A stretch of 64,000 nt of DNA from Azospirillum brasilense. Its GTDB lineage: Bacteria; Pseudomonadota; Alphaproteobacteria; Azospirillales; Azospirillaceae. This document shows positions 37,725 through 47,134 of this stretch, piece after piece. The first letter of the stretch is position 1, and every line of letters starts with the position of its first letter. A program made the translations under genes and the position numbers. The DNA lies in contig NZ_CP012914.1 of assembly GCF_001315015.1 (NCBI RefSeq), positions 2,042,501 to 2,106,500 on the forward strand. The letters are read 5' to 3'. The notes below the pieces were generated by a model, which worked only from the letters and a program-made list of their open reading frames with translations, was not told the DNA's origin and searched no databases.

Positions 37725-39434
37725 ATGGCACGCCCGTCCGCCAGTTACGAAGTGCAGATCTACGCCCAGGACCACTGGGTCCTGGAGGGCCGCTTCGACA
37801 CCGAGGCGGAGGCGCTGGTCTTCGGCCGCAAGACGCTGTCCGGCGGCAGGATCGAGGGCATGCGGGTGGTGCGCGACTGGCGGCGCCCGGACGGACGCCA
37901 CGTCGAGACGGAAGTCCATGTGGAGTTCCGTCAGGTCTCCCGCATGGTGGCCGCCTCCCCCATCGACGAGACGCCGGCGCTCTGCCTCACGCTCGACCAC
38001 TGCTACGGCGTGCAGAGCCGCATGGCGATGAACCGCGTGCTGCGCAATTACGTGGAGCGCGCGGTGGTTACCCCGACCGAGGTGCTGCACAACCACGCGG
38101 AACTGGCCCGGCTTCTAAACACCGACAACCTCGTGCCCACCGCGGTCGGGCGGGTCGCCGCACTCCAGGCGGAGAAGGCCGGGACGGACGGGCGCGGGCG
38201 GCGCGACGCGCTGAACCGGCTGATGCACGAACTGACCGACCGGGCGCGCGCCGCCGCCGCGCGCAAGGACCTGCCGCCCATCGCCGCCACCGGCTTCCGC
38301 CCCATGTTCGACCGGCTGGATTCGAGCCTGCCGGCGGAGGAGCGCGACTTCCTCGCCCGCGTCGTGCTGTCGCGCGAGCTGGTGCAGATGCGCAACTGGC
38401 TGGCCAAGCTGGACTTCCTGGGGGAGCTGGCTCGGGAGGACGGAGGTGCGGTTGACCGGCCGCTGGTTCTGCTCGACGGCGTGATTGCCGACGTTCTGGG
38501 CGCCCCCTCCGTCGCGCAGGAGCTTCTCGGCGCCCAGGGCAGCCTGGCGGAGGCGCTGTGCAATCTGATCGACCTGTCGCGGGGCCGCCTGTCCCCGGCC
38601 AAGCGGGCGGAGGGCGACCGCGCCGTCCAGCTCAACGAGCTTCTCGCCTTCCATGACCTCGACCAGACGCGGCTGGTCATCCTGGATCTGGTGCGCCGGC
38701 AGTTGAAGGGCACGCAGCCGCTCTATCGCTCCGACCCGTCGTTGGAGATGGAGGCCTTCCAGGAGATCCTGAAGCGCACGCTCGGCCCCGACGGGCCGGC
38801 CGGGGGCGGCCCGATGGCGGAGGCGCTGGTCCTGCGCTACCTGCGCTTCCTGGAGGGCGGCGGGGCGCCGGGCCGCAAGCAGGCCATCACGGAGGTGGCC
38901 AGCCGCATCCCCGACGCGCGGGACCGGGTGCGCTTCCTGCTCGCGCTGGCCGACTCCGACCTCGGCCATGGGCATGCCGGGGACATCGCCCGGCTGCTGC
39001 ACGCGCTGACTGGCACCCCGGCGGGCTATGGCCGCTTCATCCACCCCCGCCTGCCGCCCCGCGACAATCTGGAAACGCTGACCCTGCTCTACTGCCAAGC
39101 CGCCGACTCGGCGCTTCCGGAGGAGGCGCGAACCCGCCTGACCGGTGACCTCGACGCGCTTCTGGTGGCCTACATCACCGAGGAGCGGGTGGTCGAGCGG
39201 CTGGACGATCCTGGCGATTCCCTGCGGCTGCGCGCGAACCGTCTGCTGCAGGTCTGCGCGCCGGGCATCCTGCGCAGCCGGCGGGCCCTGGAGATGGTCC
39301 GGCGCCGCGTGGTCGAGCATCTCCGCCAACCGCAGTTCGACCGGAAATACGTGGAGGATCTGCCCGACGCGGCGCAGCAGCAGCGCGCCCTAAGGGAGTT
39401 CTACCGCATGTTGGGAGACGCCGGCTTCGTGTGA
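37725..39434 (+). CDS. Large protein of unknown function (569 aa)
   Basis: I cannot assign this protein. It begins YEVQIYAQDHWVLEGRFDTE, a small alpha/beta module of about 70 residues, and then becomes strongly helical and rich in Arg, Leu, Ala and Glu, with runs such as RRQLKGTQPLYRSDPSLEME and VEHLRQPQFDRKYVEDLPDA. There is no signal peptide, membrane segment or known catalytic motif. The ATG at 37725 is preceded by GGGGGAACGACGCC. The helical body would suit a scaffold or regulator. It lies 290 bp from hisZ (divergent) and 110 bp from trkH (same strand). Codon use is like that of its neighbours. Confidence 0.75.
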   Translation: MARPSASYEVQIYAQDHWVLEGRFDTEAEALVFGRKTLSGGRIEGMRVVRDWRRPDGRHVETEVHVEFRQVSRMVAASPIDETPALCLTLDHCYGVQSRMAMNRVLRNYVERAVVTPTEVLHNHAELARLLNTDNLVPTAVGRVAALQAEKAGTDGRGRRDALNRLMHELTDRARAAAARKDLPPIAATGFRPMFDRLDSSLPAEERDFLARVVLSRELVQMRNWLAKLDFLGELAREDGGAVDRPLVLLDGVIADVLGAPSVAQELLGAQGSLAEALCNLIDLSRGRLSPAKRAEGDRAVQLNELLAFHDLDQTRLVILDLVRRQLKGTQPLYRSDPSLEMEAFQEILKRTLGPDGPAGGGPMAEALVLRYLRFLEGGGAPGRKQAITEVASRIPDARDRVRFLLALADSDLGHGHAGDIARLLHALTGTPAGYGRFIHPRLPPRDNLETLTLLYCQAADSALPEEARTRLTGDLDALLVAYITEERVVERLDDPGDSLRLRANRLLQVCAPGILRSRRALEMVRRRVVEHLRQPQFDRKYVEDLPDAAQQQRALREFYRMLGDAGFV

Positions 39435-39546
39435 ACCGCCGCTTGGAAGCGGATGGACAGCACCCGCCCCTTTGGATAATCAGCGCATCACATCGGGACA
39501 AGACGGGGCGCCGCCATCGGCCCCCGCGGCGACGAAGGGCACAGCC

Positions 39547-41022
39547 TTGGGCAATGGCGTCGGCAATGGAATTGCGCTGGGACCGGTCTTCCACATCATC
39601 GGGATTCTTTTGACCATCCTCGGGCTCGGCATGCTGGTGCCGGCCTTGGCCGATGCCGCCGTGGGCAACCGCGACTGGATGGCCTTTGTCGGCTCCAGCG
39701 CGGCGACGCTGGCGGTCAGCGGCGGCATGGTCCTGGCGACGTCGAGCAAGGAGCACACACGCTTCACCGTAAAGCAGCATTTCCTGCTGACCACGCTGTC
39801 CTGGTGCGTCCTGGCCGCCTTCGGCGCCCTGCCCTTCATGATCTCGGCCGCCCGCCTGCCCTTCACCGACGCCTATTACGAGGCGATGTCGGGCCTTTCC
39901 ACCACCGGCGGAACGGTGATCGTCGGGCTGGACGACGCCCCGCCGGGGGTCCTGCTGTGGCGGTCCTTGCTCAACTGGTTCGGCGGGGTCGGCATCATCG
40001 TCATGGCCATCGCGGTGCTGCCCATCCTGCGGGTCGGCGGCATGCAATTGTTCCGCACCGAGTCCTCCGACAAGGGCGACAAGCCCTTCGCCACGGTGCA
40101 GGACACCGCCGGCGCCATCGCCATGATCTATCTGGCGCTGACCGTCCTGTCGGCCGTGGCCTATCATCTGGCCGGCATGACGTGGTTCGACGCGATCAAC
40201 CACGCCATGGCGTCCGTCGCCACCGGCGGCTTCTCGACCAAGGACGCCTCGCTCGGCTGGTTCGATTCCCACGCGGTGCTGTGGGTGGCGACCTTTTCGA
40301 TGATCTGCGGGGCCTTGCCGCTGACCTGGTACATCCGCCTGCTGCGCGGCCAGCGCAACGCGCCGCTCTCCGGCGACAGCCAGGTGAACGCGCTGCTGGC
40401 GATCCTGCTGGTGGCCGGCGTCGCCATGACCCTGTGGGCCTTCACCGTGGTCGGCCTGCCCTTCCCGGATGCGCTCAGCCATTCGGCGGTGAACGTCACC
40501 TCGATCATCACCGGGACCGGATTCGTCTCCACCGACTATTCGACCTGGGGCAGCTTCGCCGTCGTCGCCTTTTTCTTCTTCTACTTCATCGGCGGCTGCA
40601 CCGGATCGACGGCGGGGTCGATCAAGGTCTTCCGCTGGCAGGTGCTGGCGCTGTCGATGCTGAACCAGATGCAGCGGATGCTGAAGCCGAACCGCGTGCT
40701 GGTCCCGCTCTATCAGGGCAAGGTGCTGGACGAGGATGTGGTCGGCTCCGTCATCAACCTCGCCTTCGCCTTCATGGCGGCCTTCGGCATCCTGTCGCTC
40801 CTGGTCGCCGCGATGGGCGTTGACTATCTGAGCGCGGCCAGCGCCGTCGCCTCGGCACTGGCCAACGCCGGACCGGGGCTGGGGCCGGTGGTCGGCCCGG
40901 CGGGCACCATGGCCCCCCTGCCCGACGCCGCGAAATGGGTGCTGAGCTTCGCCATGCTGCTGGGCCGGCTGGAGGTCTTCACCGTGCTGGTGCTGATCCT
41001 GCCGAGCTTCTGGCGGGATTGA
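39547..41022 (+). CDS. trkH: Potassium uptake protein TrkH
   Basis: The 491-residue, about ten-helix protein is the membrane subunit of a Trk-type K+ uptake system; it needs TrkA, which is not in the window. The four pore loops are visible as SGLSTTGGTV, SVATGGFSTKD, SIITGTGFVSTDY and ANAGPGLGPV. The segment GGCTGSTAGSIKVFRW is also typical. The start is uncertain: the TTG at 39547 has AAGGG seven bases upstream and gives the usual length, while a TTG at 39472 would add 25 low-complexity residues. Confidence 0.93.
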   Translation: MGNGVGNGIALGPVFHIIGILLTILGLGMLVPALADAAVGNRDWMAFVGSSAATLAVSGGMVLATSSKEHTRFTVKQHFLLTTLSWCVLAAFGALPFMISAARLPFTDAYYEAMSGLSTTGGTVIVGLDDAPPGVLLWRSLLNWFGGVGIIVMAIAVLPILRVGGMQLFRTESSDKGDKPFATVQDTAGAIAMIYLALTVLSAVAYHLAGMTWFDAINHAMASVATGGFSTKDASLGWFDSHAVLWVATFSMICGALPLTWYIRLLRGQRNAPLSGDSQVNALLAILLVAGVAMTLWAFTVVGLPFPDALSHSAVNVTSIITGTGFVSTDYSTWGSFAVVAFFFFYFIGGCTGSTAGSIKVFRWQVLALSMLNQMQRMLKPNRVLVPLYQGKVLDEDVVGSVINLAFAFMAAFGILSLLVAAMGVDYLSAASAVASALANAGPGLGPVVGPAGTMAPLPDAAKWVLSFAMLLGRLEVFTVLVLILPSFWRD

Positions 41023-41035
41023 GCGGGCCATGAAA

Positions 41036-41067
41036 AAGGCCGCGCCGAAGTGGCGCGGCCTTCCTTT
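41036..41067. terminator. Strong bidirectional terminator between trkH and serC
   Basis: AAGGCCGCGCC and GGCGCGGCCTT form a perfect 11-bp stem with loop GAAGT. CCTTTT follows on the plus strand, and AAAAA precedes on the left, giving a T-run for the minus strand. It serves both convergent genes. Confidence 0.9.
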
Positions 41068-41083
41068 TGCGGCCTTGTATGAA

Positions 41084-42244
41084 TCAGCGCCCGAAGGTCT
41101 CCGCCTTGACCGTGGCGAAGGCCCAGTCGAGCCAGGGCAGGACCGCCTCCATATCCTCGTTCTCCACCGTGGCGCCGCCCCACAGGCGCAGGCCCGGAGG
41201 GGCGTCGCGGTAGGAACCGGCGTCGAAGGCGGCCTCTTCCTGCTCCAGAAGTGCTGAGAGCTTCTTGGCGAAGTCCGCCTGGGCCTCCGGCGTCAGGGCG
41301 GTCACCTCGGGGTCGGTGAAGCGCAGGCAGATCGAGGTGCAGGAGCGCGTCGCCGGATCGTCCCCCAGGAAGCCGGCCCAGGTCGAGGCCGCCACCCACT
41401 CCGAGACGATGCGCAGGTTCTGCTCCGACCGGCGGATGAGCTGGGTCAGCCCGCCGACCGACAGCGACCAGCGCAGCCCGTCGATGGCGTCCTCCACACA
41501 GAGCATGGACGGCGTGTTGATGGTGTCACCGACGAAGATGCCCTCGATCAGCTTGCCGCCACTGGTCAGGCGGAAAATCTTGGGCAGCGGGCGGTCGGGC
41601 TGGAAGCTCTCCAGCCGCGCCACGGCGCGCGGGCTGAGCACCAGCATGCCATGCGCGGCCTCGCCGCCCAGCACCTTCTGCCAGGACCAGGTGGCGACGT
41701 CGATCTTGCTCCAGGGAATGTCCATGGCGAAGGCGGCGGAGGTCGCGTCGCAGATCGACAAGCCCTGGCGGTCCGCCGGAATCCAGTCGCCGTCCGGCAC
41801 CCGCACGCCCGACGTCGTGCCGTTCCAGGTGAACACCACGTCGCGGCTGAAATCGGCCTGCGACAGGTCCGGCAGTTCGCCGTAGGGGGCCTGGATGGTC
41901 CGCACATCGGACAGGCGGAGCTGCTTGGTGACGTCGGTCACCCACTCCTTGCCGAAGCTCTCCCAGGCCATCATGTCGACGCCGCGCTCACCCAGCAGGT
42001 TCCACAGCGCCATCTCCACCGCCCCGGTGTCGGAGGCCGGAACGATGCCGATGCGGTAGTCGCCGGGAATCGCCAGCACGGCGCGGGTGAGGTCGATGAC
42101 CTCCTTCAGCTTCGCCTTGCCCGGCTTCGAGCGGTGGGAGCGGCCGAGCAGCGCGCCGTCCAGGGCGTCCAGCGACCAGCCGGGCCGCTTGGCGCAGGGG
42201 CCGGAGGAAAACAGCGGGTTCGACGGCCGGCGGGCGGGCTTCAT
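41084..42244 (-). CDS. serC: Phosphoserine aminotransferase
   Basis: SerC converts 3-phosphohydroxypyruvate to phosphoserine with glutamate, in serine synthesis. The 386-residue product starts [20 protein letters not shown], as in the alphaproteobacterial and archaeal-like SerC type rather than the E. coli type. The PLP lysine is K190 in [13 protein letters not shown]. Other parts are [16 protein letters not shown] and [15 protein letters not shown]. The start has GGGGAG ten bases upstream, inside a hairpin that could hide it. No serA gene follows; the next gene converges. Confidence 0.95.
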   Translation of the reverse strand: MKPARRPSNPLFSSGPCAKRPGWSLDALDGALLGRSHRSKPGKAKLKEVIDLTRAVLAIPGDYRIGIVPASDTGAVEMALWNLLGERGVDMMAWESFGKEWVTDVTKQLRLSDVRTIQAPYGELPDLSQADFSRDVVFTWNGTTSGVRVPDGDWIPADRQGLSICDATSAAFAMDIPWSKIDVATWSWQKVLGGEAAHGMLVLSPRAVARLESFQPDRPLPKIFRLTSGGKLIEGIFVGDTINTPSMLCVEDAIDGLRWSLSVGGLTQLIRRSEQNLRIVSEWVAASTWAGFLGDDPATRSCTSICLRFTDPEVTALTPEAQADFAKKLSALLEQEEAAFDAGSYRDAPPGLRLWGGATVENEDMEAVLPWLDWAFATVKAETFGR

Positions 42245-42254
42245 GGACACTCTA

Positions 42255-42300
42255 CTCCCCGAAACATGGGATTGCGGTATGGCCGGGGACGATAGGAGGT
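42255..42300 (-). promoter_or_regulatory. Possible serC leader hairpin hiding the ribosome-binding site
   Basis: In the minus-strand leader TCCCCG (42284-42289) can pair with CGGGGA (42256-42261), which includes the GGGGAG ribosome site of serC. An ACCTCC (42295-42300) further up could compete for the same GGAG. A serC leader RNA is known in alphaproteobacteria, but I cannot confirm a match to it by eye. Confidence 0.35.
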
Positions 42301-42317
42301 GCACGGAGGCCCGTCAA

Positions 42318-43454
42318 TCAGCCGCTCACGCGCAGCAGCGTCGCCTGGATGTGGCGGATGCCCGCCGCGTCGCAGATGTAATAGCAGACCGCCACCCGCC
42401 CGTCCGCCAGCACGGTCGCCCAGGGATAGCCGACGTCGGGCGACGGGGCGTCGTCGCGGATCACCACTTCCGGTGCGCTTTCCAGCGTCTCCCGCCGGCT
42501 GTCCCAGACGCGGGCGCGCACGCCGTAGGGCTGGTGGCGGTAACCGTAGACGACGAGCAGCCGCCCGTCCGGCAGCGGACAGGCGTCGTAGGGATGCCCG
42601 ATGACCGCGCTCTCGATCCACGGTGCCCAGCTTTCCCCGAGATCGCGGGAAACCGAGGTGGCGAGGCGGTCGCCCAACCCGGTGGTGCGATGGAAGGCGA
42701 CCAACTGTCCGTCCGCGGTCAGGTGCAGGGCGGTCTCGCAGAAACCGGCCCGCCCCGCGGGGTCGCGCGCGATGGTGCTGCGCAGAGCCCAGCTTTCCCC
42801 GCAATCACGCGAGGCGAACAGGTAGCTGGTGTAGGGGCCGCCGGTGTAGGTCGCCATCAGCAGCGTGCCGTCCGGTGCCTCCACCGCCCGCCCGCGCACG
42901 GCCCCGCCCAGCATCGGGCGCAGGCCGGGCAGGATCGGGCCCTGGTCCGGCAATTCCGGCAGGTAGCGGTGGTCCGACCAGCGCCGCCCGCCGTCGTCGC
43001 TGACCCGGGTGCTGCCGCCCCAGAACAGGAAGAAGGTGCCCGACGTTTCGGCGTTGCCCAGCAGGTGGACGCCCTTCTCGCGCAGCCGCAGGCCGTGGCG
43101 CGCCGACATCGGGTACCAGCCGAAGCTGCCCAGGACGATCCGCCCCGAACGCAGGGCCAGCAGGCTGGGGTCCTGGTCGCCGGCCTCCGGATCGGTGGGC
43201 AGCGGCTGCGGCGCGCCCTCAGGCTCGAAATCCGGGGTGAAGCGCTGGATCACGAGGTGGGAGCGCGAGTCCACATGGTCGACGCTGGTGAAGTCGCCGC
43301 TGCCCTCCGCCGTCTCCCCGTGCAGCCAACGATGGTCGCGGGCGCGCCGGAAGGCCACCAGCACCCGCCCATCGGCCAACGTCGCCGCGGACGGGAAGGA
43401 CGCGTAGAAGCGCCGGTCGCTGTAGACGATGCGATGGGAAAGACTGTCGAGCAT
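42318..43454 (-). CDS. BNR/Asp-box propeller protein (sialidase-like)
   Basis: The 378-residue product is a six-bladed-propeller protein like exo-alpha-sialidases. Asp-box repeats (S-x-D-x-G-x-x-W) are visible as RVSDDGGRRWSD, FASRDCGESWAL and SVSRDLGESWAP. An early VLVAFRRARDHRW resembles the arginine region of sialidases, but a full catalytic set cannot be confirmed by eye. There is no signal peptide, so it should act in the cytoplasm or be exported otherwise. It lies 73 bp before serC on the same strand and is divergent from the radical SAM gene, with 138 bp between. The start at ATG 43454 excludes an unconserved upstream extension. Confidence 0.75.
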   Translation of the reverse strand: MLDSLSHRIVYSDRRFYASFPSAATLADGRVLVAFRRARDHRWLHGETAEGSGDFTSVDHVDSRSHLVIQRFTPDFEPEGAPQPLPTDPEAGDQDPSLLALRSGRIVLGSFGWYPMSARHGLRLREKGVHLLGNAETSGTFFLFWGGSTRVSDDGGRRWSDHRYLPELPDQGPILPGLRPMLGGAVRGRAVEAPDGTLLMATYTGGPYTSYLFASRDCGESWALRSTIARDPAGRAGFCETALHLTADGQLVAFHRTTGLGDRLATSVSRDLGESWAPWIESAVIGHPYDACPLPDGRLLVVYGYRHQPYGVRARVWDSRRETLESAPEVVIRDDAPSPDVGYPWATVLADGRVAVCYYICDAAGIRHIQATLLRVSG

Positions 43455-43592
43455 GCCCCTGGAATCCACCTTGCGCCCACGGCATTGGGGGCGCGCAGCC
43501 AATGTCCGGTTGCCGGAATGAAGGATTCCTTTACGGTGAGCGTGATCCCTTGGTAGTCACACCGCTTTCCGCAGCCCTGTCCGGCGAAGGTC

Positions 43593-44609
43593 ATGACCGA
43601 CGTGAGCACCGAAACGGCCGCCACCGCGAACATCCCCTACGGCCGCCACCGCGACCGCAACGACCTGTCGCGGGTGCTGCCGCTGACCACGCCCTTCTCG
43701 CTGCTGATCGATCCGTCGAATGGCTGCAACTTCCGCTGCGTCTTTTGCGCCACCGGCAACCCCGACCTGCTGAAGGAAATCGGCCGGCCGCGCGGCGCCA
43801 TGAAGTTCGACCTGTTCCGCAAGATCGCCGACGACATCGCCGAATTCGACGCGCCGATCAAATCCGTCCACCTCTACAAGGACGGCGAGCCGCTGGTGAA
43901 CACGCGGATCGAACACATGGTCCATCGTCTGAAGTCGCAGGGCCTTGCCCGCCATGTCGAGATGACCAGCAACGGCTCCCTGCTGACGCCGGAGCGGGCG
44001 GACGCCCTCCTGGCCGCCGGGCTGGACGCCATGCGCGTCTCCGTCTACGGGGCCAGCGACGCCATGTACAAGCGGGTAACCCGGCGCTTCGACCGCTTCC
44101 GGACCATCGTGGACAACGTGGCCTATCTTTACCGCCGCAAGACCGAGCTGGGCCGCGATTTCCATCTCCACTGCAAGATCATCAACGTGGAGTTGACGGA
44201 GGAGGAGCGGCAGAGCTTCATCGACACTTTCACGCCGATCGCCGACAGCCTGTTCGTCCATCCCCTGCATGGCGAAGCGCTGGCCGAGGAGAGCGCCTTC
44301 GCCGCCGCCCCCGACACGGCCCGCAAGGTGTGCTCCGAGCCCTTCCTGAAGCTGGCCATCAACTTCAACGGCGAAGTGTCGGTGTGCTGCGCCGACTGGC
44401 GCATGGGGACCATCGTCGGCAACGTCGCCGAGGAGTCGCTGCGCGACATCTGGAACGGCGAGCGGCTGCGCGATTTCCGGCTGAAGCATCTGGAAGGCCG
44501 GCGCGACGAGATCGAAGCCTGCCGCGGCTGCTCCTACGTCCAGACCCTGCCCGCCGACAACAATCTGGACGGCTTCGCCGCGGACCTCATCGCCAAATAC
44601 CGGGCTTGA
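43593..44609 (+). CDS. Radical SAM/SPASM domain protein
   Basis: The 338-residue protein has the radical SAM cluster motif CNFRCVFC (Cys 45, 49, 52), followed by the SAM-binding region (VHLYKDGEPLVN and EMTSNGSLLT). The C-terminal SPASM part has further cysteines in KVCSEPF, SVCCADWRMG and ACRGCSYVQ, likely ligands of extra Fe-S clusters. NVAEESLRDIWNGERLRDFR (conserved W-N-x-x-x-L-R) is typical of SPASM enzymes. Members modify peptides or sugars; the substrate is not known. No small precursor peptide gene is seen beside it. Confidence 0.88.
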   Translation: MTDVSTETAATANIPYGRHRDRNDLSRVLPLTTPFSLLIDPSNGCNFRCVFCATGNPDLLKEIGRPRGAMKFDLFRKIADDIAEFDAPIKSVHLYKDGEPLVNTRIEHMVHRLKSQGLARHVEMTSNGSLLTPERADALLAAGLDAMRVSVYGASDAMYKRVTRRFDRFRTIVDNVAYLYRRKTELGRDFHLHCKIINVELTEEERQSFIDTFTPIADSLFVHPLHGEALAEESAFAAAPDTARKVCSEPFLKLAINFNGEVSVCCADWRMGTIVGNVAEESLRDIWNGERLRDFRLKHLEGRRDEIEACRGCSYVQTLPADNNLDGFAADLIAKYRA

Positions 44610-44628
44610 GCGCCCGCAAAGGCCCGCC

Positions 44629-46020
44629 TCAGGGCCAGCGCTTCGCGCGCAGCGGTACCGCGCCGGAGCCTTCCCTCGTCACCGTCCCGGAGTCCTGAGA
44701 ATCCGCTTCCCGAGGGGCCGTTTCGAGCGCTCCCACCTCCAGGGGCCGGTCGGACAGCAGATCCTTGATCGGCACACCGAGCATTTCCTCCTGGTTCCGT
44801 TCCGCCTGCTCCAGCAGCTGGGCCGTGCGGTCCTGCCAGGGCAGCTCCAGCCCGCCCAGCCCGCGCACGGAACCACGCAGGCCGATGCCCAGCGCCTTCA
44901 TCAGGTCGAACAGCGTGGCCTCGCTGAGGTCGCGGGTGACGACCCAGGCGTTGTGCGTGGTGTGGGCCACCCAATGGGCGTCGCGAAGCTGCTCCAGGAT
45001 GCCGTCGATCAGCACCGTGCCAACCGGCACGCGTCCGACCAGCGTCCGCCGCCGCAGGCCGACGCCGAGCCGCGAACCCTCAAGAAGCTCGTGCAGGACG
45101 GCCAGCGCCAGCCCCAGCCGCTGGGCGGGCAGCAGCCCCTCCGGCCCGCCGCGGGTGATCTTGCCGGCCCGCCATTCGGGCAGCGAGGCGGTGATGACCG
45201 CGCCGAACAGCACGGTGGACCAGGCGATGTAGAGCCAGAAGAGGAAGATCGGCACGGTCGCCAGCGCGCCGTAGATGGTCTGGTAGGCGGGGAACTCCTT
45301 CATGTACATGGCGAAGCCCGCCTTGGACGTCTCCAGCAGCAGCGAGGCGACCGCCCCGCCGCAGGCGGCGTCCATCCAGCCGACGTCCCGGTTCGGGATG
45401 ATGACGTAGAGCAGCGTGCAGCCGACCAGCTGCAGCATGAAGGGCAGGATCGCCCCGATCCCCACCAGCGGGTCGGCGAAGCCCTCCAGATGGGCGAACT
45501 GCAGCACCGCCCACAGCGTGCTGGACAGCGACAGGCTGGCGCCGGCGAACAGCGGGCTCAGAGACACCACCGCCCAGAAGGACAGGATGCGGGTAACGTA
45601 GGAGCGCGGCTCCCGCACCCGCCAGACGGTGGCGAAGGACCCTTCGATGGTCCAGATCAGCAGAACGGCGGACATCGCCAGCCCGATGATGCCGAACACC
45701 GGCATCTGCCCGGCGTTGGCCATGAAGGCCGCCAAGTACTGGAGAATGGCGTCGCTGTTCTCCGGCACGAGATTTTTGAACAGCAGCGTCTGGATGCGCG
45801 ACTGCAGAGCATTGAAGGCGGGAAAGGCGGAAAAGATCGCGAAGCCGATGGTCATCAGCGGCACCAGCGCCAGCAGCGAAGTGTAGGTCAGCGAGGCCGC
45901 CGTCTGGAAGCAATTGTCGTTGTAGAAGCGCATGGAGGAATAGGCGATGAAGCCGCCGATTTCCCGAACGCGCACAAAGGGGTTCCACGCCCCTTTCGAC
46001 GTGCCTTCGGTTTCAGCCAC
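44629..46020 (-). CDS. YihY/BrkB family inner-membrane protein
   Basis: The 463-residue product has six membrane helices in its first 300 residues, with the family opening FYNDNCFQTAASLTYTSLLA and later GFGVPIF-like ALATVPIFLFWLYIAWSTVL. The family was once called ribonuclease BN, which is wrong; its function is not settled. About 170 cytoplasmic residues follow, with a winged-helix-like stretch (LEQLRDAHWVAHTTHNAWVV), longer than in the simplest members. The start is a GTG with GGAGG six bases upstream. It is divergent from fabI. Confidence 0.88.
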   Translation of the reverse strand: MAETEGTSKGAWNPFVRVREIGGFIAYSSMRFYNDNCFQTAASLTYTSLLALVPLMTIGFAIFSAFPAFNALQSRIQTLLFKNLVPENSDAILQYLAAFMANAGQMPVFGIIGLAMSAVLLIWTIEGSFATVWRVREPRSYVTRILSFWAVVSLSPLFAGASLSLSSTLWAVLQFAHLEGFADPLVGIGAILPFMLQLVGCTLLYVIIPNRDVGWMDAACGGAVASLLLETSKAGFAMYMKEFPAYQTIYGALATVPIFLFWLYIAWSTVLFGAVITASLPEWRAGKITRGGPEGLLPAQRLGLALAVLHELLEGSRLGVGLRRRTLVGRVPVGTVLIDGILEQLRDAHWVAHTTHNAWVVTRDLSEATLFDLMKALGIGLRGSVRGLGGLELPWQDRTAQLLEQAERNQEEMLGVPIKDLLSDRPLEVGALETAPREADSQDSGTVTREGSGAVPLRAKRWP

Positions 46021-46040
46021 AGGACGCCTCCCGCCTTGGT

Positions 46041-46068
46041 TTGACCGGGCCGGTCTTTCGTGTAGGAT
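46041..46068 (+). promoter_or_regulatory. Promoter of fabI
   Basis: TTGACC (46041-46046) and TAGGAT (46063-46068) are 16 bases apart, a good sigma-70 pair. The start would be near 46076, about 36 bases before the fabI ATG. Confidence 0.6.
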
Positions 46069-46111
46069 GCGGCCCACTTTTCAAAGCATACTCTGGATGC
46101 ACGAGGTACGG

Positions 46112-46960
46112 ATGTCCAACCCGAAGCCGCTCATGGACGGCAAGCGCGGCCTGATCATGGGCGTGGCGAACGATCGGTCGATCGCCTGGGGAATTGCCTC
46201 CACGTTGGCGCAGCATGGCGCCGAGCTGGCCTTCACCTATCAGGGTGACGCGCTGCTGAAGCGTGTGAAGCCGCTGGCCGAGCAGGTCAACGCCCCGCTG
46301 CTGCTGCCCTGCGACGTCACCGACGAGGCCAGCGTCGACGCGACCTTCGCCGCCATCGAGAAGGAATGGGGCAAGCTGGACTTCCTGGTTCATGCGATCG
46401 CTTTTTCCGACAAGAACGAGCTGGACGGCCTCTATCTCGACACGACGCGGGCCAACTTCCTGCGCACGATGGACATCTCCTGCTACTCCTTCACCGCGGT
46501 GGCCCAGCGCGCCGTCCCGCTGATGAAGGACGGCGGCAGCCTCCTCACCCTCTCCTACTACGGCGCCGAGCGCGTGATGCCCCACTACAACGTGATGGGT
46601 GTCGCCAAGGCCGCGCTGGAGGCGAGCGTGCGTTACCTGGCGGTCGATTTGGGCGGTCGGGACATCCGCGTCAATGCCATCTCCGCCGGTCCCATCAAGA
46701 CGCTGGCCGCCAGCGGCATCGGCGACTTCCGCTACATTCTGAAGTGGAACGAGCTGAACGCCCCGCTGAAGCGCAACGTCACCATCGGCGAGGTCGGCGG
46801 CGCCGGCCTGTTCCTGCTGAGCGACCTCGGTACCGGCGTGACCGGCGAGGTGATGCATGTCGACTCCGGCTATCACACGGTCGGCATGGTGGCGGTGGAC
46901 GCCGCCGCCGAGGTGTCGCAGCTCCTCGGGTCGCTGGGCGGCGCGGCCAAGCCCGCCTGA
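46112..46960 (+). CDS. fabI: Enoyl-[acyl-carrier-protein] reductase FabI
   Basis: FabI reduces enoyl-ACP with NADH in the last step of each fatty acid elongation cycle. The 282-residue product is a short-chain dehydrogenase with the nucleotide site GLIMGVANDRSIAWGIA and the catalytic Tyr-x6-Lys in HYNVMGVAKAAL. The segment LSYYGAERVMPHYN is characteristic of FabI, the triclosan target. The ATG at 46112 has GAGG five bases before it and a promoter upstream. A hairpin follows the stop. Confidence 0.97.
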   Translation: MSNPKPLMDGKRGLIMGVANDRSIAWGIASTLAQHGAELAFTYQGDALLKRVKPLAEQVNAPLLLPCDVTDEASVDATFAAIEKEWGKLDFLVHAIAFSDKNELDGLYLDTTRANFLRTMDISCYSFTAVAQRAVPLMKDGGSLLTLSYYGAERVMPHYNVMGVAKAALEASVRYLAVDLGGRDIRVNAISAGPIKTLAASGIGDFRYILKWNELNAPLKRNVTIGEVGGAGLFLLSDLGTGVTGEVMHVDSGYHTVGMVAVDAAAEVSQLLGSLGGAAKPA

Positions 46961-46980
46961 TCCCAAGCCTGAAAGTCAAC

Positions 46981-47015
46981 GGCGGGCGCGTCCGGTTCGT
47001 TCCGGAACGCCCGCC
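46981..47015 (+). terminator. Hairpin after fabI
   Basis: GGCGGGCG and CGCCCGCC enclose a second stem TCCGG/CCGGA. The T-run is missing, so termination may be partial. It lies 20 bases after the fabI stop. Confidence 0.55.
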
Positions 47016-47134
47016 GGAAACGCCCTTACCCCATTTGAGACATTTTTTACCGACCATCGTATTACCTACTTTTGCGCACCGCAGCAGACCGCTATTCTTC
47101 ACGCCTACGGAAGGTTGCGGAAGGTGACGGTCGG

